From Gallionella sp. (GTDB taxonomy: Bacteria > Pseudomonadota > Gammaproteobacteria > Burkholderiales > Gallionellaceae), in the NCBI GenBank assembly GCA_022340615.1, contig JAJDNO010000007.1:1-64000 (forward strand): a stretch of 64,000 bases of DNA. Direction: 5' to 3'. Positions 55,712 to 64,000 of the stretch are shown here, in pieces; the stretch's first letter is position 1, and each line of letters starts with the position of its first letter. The notes beneath the pieces were generated by a model that saw only the letters and a program-made list of their open reading frames with translations, searched no databases and was not told the origin of the DNA. The translations under genes and the position numbers were made by a program.

Positions 55712-57712
55712 ATGAATATGCAAACTCTCTATCTGCTGGTTCCGCTGGCTCCGCTGGCCGGGGCGTTGATTGCCGGCGTGTTCGGAAAACGGCTTGGGAG
55801 AACCTGGTCGCACCGCATCACCATTTTGATGGTGGCGGTTTCATTCCTTGCTTCACTGGTGATCTTCAGGGATGTCCAGGACGGCCACCGTTTCAATGGC
55901 TCGGTCTATACCTGGCTGACCTCGGGAGACGCCAGATTCCAGGTCGGGTTCCTGATCGACAGTCTCACCGCTCTGATGATGCTGGTGGTCACCTTCGTAT
56001 CGCTGATGGTGCACATCTACACGATAGGCTACATGAGTGAAGACGCCGGCTACCAGCGCTTCTTCAGCTACATCTCTCTGTTCACCTTCTCGATGCTGAT
56101 GCTGGTGATGGCCAACAATTTCATGCAGCTGTTCTTCGGCTGGGAAGCGGTGGGACTGGTTTCCTACCTGCTGATCGGCTTCTGGTACGACCGGCCGACC
56201 GCGATCTATGCGAACCTGAAAGCCTTCCTGGTGAACCGGGTCGGTGACTTCGGTTTTCTGCTGGGTATCGCGCTGGTGCTGATGGTGTTCGGCACGCTGG
56301 ATTATGCCGCGGTATTCGCCAATGCTGCCAGCCACGCCAATGACATCGCGCCTATCCCCGGCATGCATGTGAACCTGCTGACCGCGATATGCATACTGCT
56401 GTTCATCGGCGCGATGGGCAAGTCGGCACAATTTCCGCTGCATGTATGGCTGCCCGATTCGATGGAAGGCCCAACCCCGATTTCCGCGCTGATCCACGCC
56501 GCAACCATGGTGACTGCAGGCATCTTCATGGTGGCGCGCATGTCGCCCATGTTTGAGCTGTCGGATACCGCGCTGTCATTCGTGATGGTGATCGGAGCGA
56601 TCACGGCGCTGTTCATGGGTTTCCTCGGCATGATCCAGAACGACATCAAGCGGGTCATCGCCTATTCAACCTTGTCGCAGCTCGGCTACATGACCGTCGC
56701 GCTGGGTGCTTCCGCATACTCGGCGGCGATCTTCCATCTGATGACACATGCCTTCTTCAAGGCTCTGCTGTTCCTGGCTGCGGGCAGCGTCATCATCGCG
56801 ATGCACCACGATCAGGATATCCGCAACATGGGTGGCCTCAGGAAGTACATGCCGATCACCTGGATCACTTTTCTGATCGGTTCGCTGGCCCTGATCGGCA
56901 CGCCGTTCTTTTCGGGTTTCTATTCCAAGGACAGCATCATCGAGGCGATCAAGCTGTCGCACCTGCCGGGTGCAGGATTTGCCTATTTTGCGGTGGTGGC
57001 AGGTGTCTTCGTCACCGCGTTCTATACATTCCGTGTGTACTTCCTGGTATTCCATGGCAAGGAGCGCTTCGGAAAACCGGCTCACAAACATCAGGACACG
57101 GGGCATGACAATCATCACGGTCTCGAACCGGGACAGAAGCCGCACGAGTCGCCATGGGTTGTTACCCTGCCGCTGATCCTGCTGGCCATTCCGTCGGTAC
57201 TCATCGGTTATTTGACCATCGAGCCGGTTTTGTTCGGCAACTATTTTAAAGACGCCATTTACATCTCGGCAGGGCATCCCGGGGTGGCAGAGCTGGCAGA
57301 AGAGTTTCACGGCGCATTTGCAATGGCTTTGCACGCCCTGTACGGGTACCCGCTTTGGATTGCTTTGTCAGGCGTGCTGACCGCGTGGGTGTTCTATATG
57401 AAACGCCCGGATTTCCCGGTTGCGCTTCAAAAGCGTTTCAGCTTCATCTACACTCTGCTGGATAACAAATATTACTTCGATATTTTCAACGACTGGTTCT
57501 TTGCCGGCGGAGCGCGCGGCACAAGTCGTTTCCTGTGGAAATTCGGCGATATCAAGCTGATCGACGGGGTAATGGTCAACGGTACGGCCAAGGTAATCGG
57601 CCTGTTTTCCGGAGTGCTGAGGCGTCTCCAGTCCGGCTATATTTATCACTATGCGTTTTCCATGATCATCGGCGTGTTCGTGTTGCTGACGGTGCGGAAC
57701 TGGTTTCATTGA
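55712..57712 (+). CDS. nuoL: NADH-quinone oxidoreductase subunit L
   Basis: Distal proton-pumping antiporter-like subunit, 666 residues. Landmarks: FFGWEAVGLVSYLLIGFWYDRP, KSAQFPLHVWLPDSMEGPTPISALIHAATMVTAG, KRVIAYSTLSQLGYM and HAFFKALLFLAAGSVI. A long lateral helix and last membrane span are present near the C-terminus. A His-rich stretch (HKHQDTGHDNHHG) lies in a loop near residue 463. Confidence 0.97.
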   Translation: MNMQTLYLLVPLAPLAGALIAGVFGKRLGRTWSHRITILMVAVSFLASLVIFRDVQDGHRFNGSVYTWLTSGDARFQVGFLIDSLTALMMLVVTFVSLMVHIYTIGYMSEDAGYQRFFSYISLFTFSMLMLVMANNFMQLFFGWEAVGLVSYLLIGFWYDRPTAIYANLKAFLVNRVGDFGFLLGIALVLMVFGTLDYAAVFANAASHANDIAPIPGMHVNLLTAICILLFIGAMGKSAQFPLHVWLPDSMEGPTPISALIHAATMVTAGIFMVARMSPMFELSDTALSFVMVIGAITALFMGFLGMIQNDIKRVIAYSTLSQLGYMTVALGASAYSAAIFHLMTHAFFKALLFLAAGSVIIAMHHDQDIRNMGGLRKYMPITWITFLIGSLALIGTPFFSGFYSKDSIIEAIKLSHLPGAGFAYFAVVAGVFVTAFYTFRVYFLVFHGKERFGKPAHKHQDTGHDNHHGLEPGQKPHESPWVVTLPLILLAIPSVLIGYLTIEPVLFGNYFKDAIYISAGHPGVAELAEEFHGAFAMALHALYGYPLWIALSGVLTAWVFYMKRPDFPVALQKRFSFIYTLLDNKYYFDIFNDWFFAGGARGTSRFLWKFGDIKLIDGVMVNGTAKVIGLFSGVLRRLQSGYIYHYAFSMIIGVFVLLTVRNWFH

Positions 57713-57713
57713 T

Positions 57714-57857
57714 ATGGGCACCTCTAAAAACCCGGATTTCATCCCAACTGCTGCGTTGCAGGAAAAATTTCTTGCTGACATATCCTCCATATGCGGCGCG
57801 GCGAAATTATTCCTGCGCCTTGCATTTGGGCGAACTCCAAATTTTTTGAGGCACCCA
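57714..57857 (+). repeat. MITE-like repeat, copy 2 (between nuoL and nuoM)
   Basis: Gap-free match to the copy at 48908-49051. The inverted ends are ATGGGCACCTC and the reverse complement of GAGGCACCCAT, each next to an A- or T-run (14 of 17 terminal bases match, by hand). It has an open frame (MGTSKNPDFIPTAALQ...) that runs a few codons past the end. It fills most of the 186-bp nuoL-nuoM gap, starting 1 bp after the nuoL stop, just as copy 1 starts at the nuoD stop. Confidence 0.8.
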
Positions 57858-57898
57858 TGTGTCGTTATAAAGTGATCACGAAAGTGAAGGAATAAAGC

Positions 57899-59386
57899 AT
57901 GTTTCTGGGATTACCTGTGATTAGTGTTGCGATCTGGCTGCCGATCCTTTTCGGCATACTGGTGCTGGCAACCGGCGACGACAAGAATGCTCCGCTGGCG
58001 CGCGCATTGGCGCTGGTCGGCTCGGTGCTGGGCTTCCTGGTGACGATCCCGTTGTATACCGGTTTCATGCGCGACACCTCGGCGATGCAGTTCGTCGAAA
58101 TGCACAACTGGATCACGCGATTCAACATCCACTATCACGTGGGTGTGGACGGCATTTCGGTGCTGTTCATTCTGCTTACCTCGTTCTTCACGCCCATCGT
58201 GGTGCTGGCCGGATGGCGCGTGATCGAGAAGCGTGTCGCGCAATACATGGCGGCATTCCTTATCATGTCCGGAATCATGATTGGCGTGTTCGCAGCACTG
58301 GATGCGATCCTGTTCTATGTGTTCTGGGAAGCCATGCTGATTCCGATGTTCCTGATCATCGGCGTGTGGGGCGGCGCCAACCGCGTATATGCTGCGGTCA
58401 AATTCTTTCTATACACGCTGCTTGGCTCGCTGTTGATGCTGGTTGCATTCATCTACCTCTACAATCATTCCGGCGGCAGTTTCGAAATACTCGAATTTCA
58501 GCAAGTCGCGATACCGATAAACGCGCAGATCCTGATCTTCATCGCCTTCTTCTTCGCCTTTGCAGTGAAGGTGCCGATGTTCCCGGTGCATACCTGGTTG
58601 CCGGATGCACACGTGGAAGCGCCTACCGGAGGTTCGGTGATCCTGGCGGCGATCATGCTGAAGATGGGGGCTTACGGTTTTCTGCGTTTGTCGATACCGA
58701 TCGTCCCGGATGCGAGCCATCGTTTGGCCGGAGTAATGATCGCGCTGTCGCTGATCGCGGTGGTCTACATCGGACTGGTGGCGCTGACCCAGACCGACAT
58801 GAAGAAGCTGGTGGCCTATTCATCCATTTCGCACATGGGTTTTGTCACGCTGGGCCTGTTCATCTTCAACGATTACGGAATGGAAGGCGCGCTGCTTCAG
58901 ATGATTTCGCACGGCTTCGTTTCCGGCGCACTGTTCCTCTGCATCGGGGTGCTGTACGACCGGATGCACTCGCGCAACATTGCCGACTACGGTGGCGTCG
59001 CGAACACCATGCCGGTATTCGCCGCATTCTTCATGCTTTTCGCGATGGCCAATGTCGGGCTTCCCGGCACCAGCGGTTTCGTCGGCGAATTCATGGTGGT
59101 GCTCGGCACGGTGAGAACCAACTTCTGGTATGCATTTGCCGCTGCATCCACGCTGATCTTCGGCGCTGCCTATACGCTGTGGATGTACAAGCGGGTAATC
59201 TTCGGTGCAGTAGCCAACGAGCATGTTGCCAAGCTTGCCGATATCACCCTGCGCGAAAAATCGATTTTCGCGATCCTGGTGATTGCCGTGCTGGGCATGG
59301 GATTGTATCCGTTGCCGTTCAGTGAAATTCTGCATGTGTCGGTAAACGATTTGCTGGTGCATGCGGCAAGATCCAAATTGCCGTGA
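57899..59386 (+). CDS. nuoM: NADH-quinone oxidoreductase subunit M
   Basis: Antiporter-like proton-pumping subunit, 495 residues and about fourteen helices. Key stretches are FYVFWEAMLIPMFLIIGVWGG (conserved Glu), KVPMFPVHTWLPDAHVEAPTGGSVILAAIMLKMGAYG, and KLVAYSSISHMGFV. The start lies 42 bp beyond repeat copy 2, with AAGGAATAAAGC upstream. Confidence 0.97.
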   Translation: MFLGLPVISVAIWLPILFGILVLATGDDKNAPLARALALVGSVLGFLVTIPLYTGFMRDTSAMQFVEMHNWITRFNIHYHVGVDGISVLFILLTSFFTPIVVLAGWRVIEKRVAQYMAAFLIMSGIMIGVFAALDAILFYVFWEAMLIPMFLIIGVWGGANRVYAAVKFFLYTLLGSLLMLVAFIYLYNHSGGSFEILEFQQVAIPINAQILIFIAFFFAFAVKVPMFPVHTWLPDAHVEAPTGGSVILAAIMLKMGAYGFLRLSIPIVPDASHRLAGVMIALSLIAVVYIGLVALTQTDMKKLVAYSSISHMGFVTLGLFIFNDYGMEGALLQMISHGFVSGALFLCIGVLYDRMHSRNIADYGGVANTMPVFAAFFMLFAMANVGLPGTSGFVGEFMVVLGTVRTNFWYAFAAASTLIFGAAYTLWMYKRVIFGAVANEHVAKLADITLREKSIFAILVIAVLGMGLYPLPFSEILHVSVNDLLVHAARSKLP

Positions 59387-59443
59387 TCAGGAAACGGGGT
59401 CACATGATCTGCCTTGGACAAACGACTTACGACTGGGTTTGAA

Positions 59444-60901
59444 ATGAATATGGATTTGATGACGAATTTGATGCCGGCCAGCCCGGAAATCTTTTTGCTG
59501 GTCATGACGTGCGTGATCCTGATCGCGGATTCGCTGATCAAGCAAAGCGGCAGGCTGATCACATACATGCTGGTGCAGCTCACCCTGATGGTTTGCGCGC
59601 TGATCACCGTCGGCACTCATCAGAACGGCGTGGCGCATGTCTTTCACAACATGTTCGTGGACGACCTGATGTCCGATGTGCTGAAACTGCTGACCTATCT
59701 GTCTGTCTCGATGATGCTGGTGTATTCGCGCCAGTACCTGACCGTGCGCGATCTGTTCAGCGGCGAGTTCATGGTGCTGACGCTGTTTGCAACGCTGGGC
59801 ATGATGGTGATGATTTCCGCGAATCATTTCATCACGCTATACCTGGGCCTGGAACTGCTGTCGCTTAGCCTGTATGCGGCGGTTGCACTGCAGCGCGATT
59901 CCGCGATTGCCACCGAGGCAGCGATGAAGTACTTCATTCTAGGTGCGCTCGCTTCGGGGCTGCTGCTGTACGGGATGTCGATGCTGTACGGTGCGACCGG
60001 CTCGCTGCAACTGGATGCGGTGTCCAGGTCGATCCATTCCGGCACCGCGAACAATACGTTGCTGGTTTTCGGGCTGGTGTTCGTCGTGTCCGGTCTCGCA
60101 TTCAAGCTCGGTGTGGTGCCATTCCATATGTGGTTGCCCGACGTTTATCATGGTGCTCCGACCGCAATGACCATGCTGATCGGGTCGGCACCGAAACTGG
60201 CTGCATTCGCGTTCGTCTCTCGTCTACTGGTGACCGGCCTGCAACCGCTGGTGCAGCACTGGTCCGGCATGCTGATCATTCTTGCCATCGCATCGATGGC
60301 GCTCGGCAATATCACCGCAATCGCGCAGACCAACCTGAAGCGCATGCTTGCGTACTCGACCATCGCGCACATGGGTTTTCTGCTGCTGGGATTCATCAGC
60401 GGCGACCAGGAGGGCTACGGCTCGGCCATGTTCTACGCGGTGGTCTATGTGCTGATGACACTGGGCTCTTTCGGCATGATCATGATGTTGTCCAGGGTCG
60501 GTTTCGAGGCTGACAACCTGAGCGACTTCAAGGGTCTGAACCAGCGCAGTCCGTGGCTGGCTTTCCTGATGCTGTTGTTGATGTTTTCGATGGCCGGGGT
60601 TCCACCCACGGTGGGTTTCTATGCAAAGTTCTCGGTGCTGAACGCCGTTGTGCAATCCGGCCACGTATGGCTGGCGGTCGTGGCGGTGCTGTTCTCCCTG
60701 ATCGGCGCGTTCTATTATCTGCGCATCGTCAAACTGATGTATTTCGATGCGCCGGAAAGCCACGAACCGATCATCTTCGGACAGGACACGACGCTGCTGA
60801 TGAGCCTGAACGGAGTCGGCCTGCTGTTGCTCGGCCTGCTGCCCGGCACGCTGATGTCGGTATGCGCGGTGTCGGTCCAGCAATCCCTGTTGCTGCATTA
60901 G
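59444..60901 (+). CDS. nuoN: NADH-quinone oxidoreductase subunit N
   Basis: Third antiporter-like subunit, 485 residues. [52 protein letters not shown] and [18 protein letters not shown] are typical. ATG 59444 (MNMDLMTN) is chosen; upstream TTG 59414 would add 10 residues. Its ribosome site is weak. It closes the nuo operon. Confidence 0.95.
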   Translation: MNMDLMTNLMPASPEIFLLVMTCVILIADSLIKQSGRLITYMLVQLTLMVCALITVGTHQNGVAHVFHNMFVDDLMSDVLKLLTYLSVSMMLVYSRQYLTVRDLFSGEFMVLTLFATLGMMVMISANHFITLYLGLELLSLSLYAAVALQRDSAIATEAAMKYFILGALASGLLLYGMSMLYGATGSLQLDAVSRSIHSGTANNTLLVFGLVFVVSGLAFKLGVVPFHMWLPDVYHGAPTAMTMLIGSAPKLAAFAFVSRLLVTGLQPLVQHWSGMLIILAIASMALGNITAIAQTNLKRMLAYSTIAHMGFLLLGFISGDQEGYGSAMFYAVVYVLMTLGSFGMIMMLSRVGFEADNLSDFKGLNQRSPWLAFLMLLLMFSMAGVPPTVGFYAKFSVLNAVVQSGHVWLAVVAVLFSLIGAFYYLRIVKLMYFDAPESHEPIIFGQDTTLLMSLNGVGLLLLGLLPGTLMSVCAVSVQQSLLLH

Positions 60902-61009
60902 GCAATCCCGGTTGGAACGATCCCGGAGCCTGGCCAGCCGATTGAAGCTGGGCACTGAACGCCGGATACACCCAAATACCCGGACAAGCAGGGTGTTTCG
61001 TAAGGGATT

Positions 61010-64000
<2,991 letters not shown>

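Overview
The window is a gene-dense, GC-rich chromosomal segment with no transposase, phage gene or CRISPR array. Several gene orders are typical of Betaproteobacteria: xseB-ispA-dxs-folE2, pcnB-folK-dNK-panB-panC, tpiA-secG-tRNA-Leu-nuoA..N and pyrG-kdsA-eno. The set (B12-dependent ribonucleotide reductase, 14-gene complex I, FolE2, mostly housekeeping genes) suggests a free-living member of the Nitrosomonadales/Gallionellaceae area. That placement is an inference from gene order and protein resemblance, not from a search.

Layout. 1-2602 (-) holds most of an adenosylcobalamin-dependent ribonucleotide reductase (nrdJ) that runs off the left edge; its promoter carries two NrdR-box-like dyads 31 bp apart. 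serB (-) follows. 4027-9219 (+) carries yajC-secD-secF, a DedA protein and an OprB-type porin. 9236-13015 (-) is the phosphate transporter pstSCAB with a clear Pho box. It is followed by an envelope-lipid group: a PlcP/LpxH-like metallophosphoesterase, a small lysine-rich protein, a GT4 glycosyltransferase with three 11-bp Pho-type repeats in front of it, and diacylglycerol kinase. 16766-17168 is rpmB-rpmG with a strong terminator.

17299-30379 is a polyamine island. potFGHI (-), behind a sigma-54-type promoter, imports putrescine. The divergent puuD-puuA-aminotransferase-gabD-puuC genes (+) degrade it through gamma-glutamylated intermediates to GABA and succinate. No puuB oxidase is present, and a short gabT-like relic lies where puuE would be expected; a convergent omega-amino-acid:pyruvate aminotransferase (-) could replace it.

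30682-33024 (-) carries a SpoIIAA-like protein, an EamA transporter and an orphan Rieske oxygenase alpha subunit. 33421-42302 (+) covers isoprenoid precursors (ispA, dxs), folate (folE2, folK), polyadenylation (pcnB), a deoxynucleoside kinase and pantothenate (panB, panC). At 42332-44434 an NsrR repressor (-) is divergent from a truncated haemoglobin and a ferredoxin-fused flavin reductase (+), a likely nitric-oxide detoxification unit. 44693-60901 is tpiA, secG, tRNA-Leu(GAG) and all fourteen nuo genes. Two 144-bp copies of a MITE-like repeat sit inside the nuo operon, after nuoD and after nuoL. The window ends with pyrG, kdsA and the start of eno.

The most interesting candidates are the Pho-linked PlcP/glycosyltransferase/DgkA group (a possible phosphate-sparing lipid remodelling system beside pst), the repeat pair inside nuo, the modified putrescine pathway and the NsrR-haemoglobin-reductase module.
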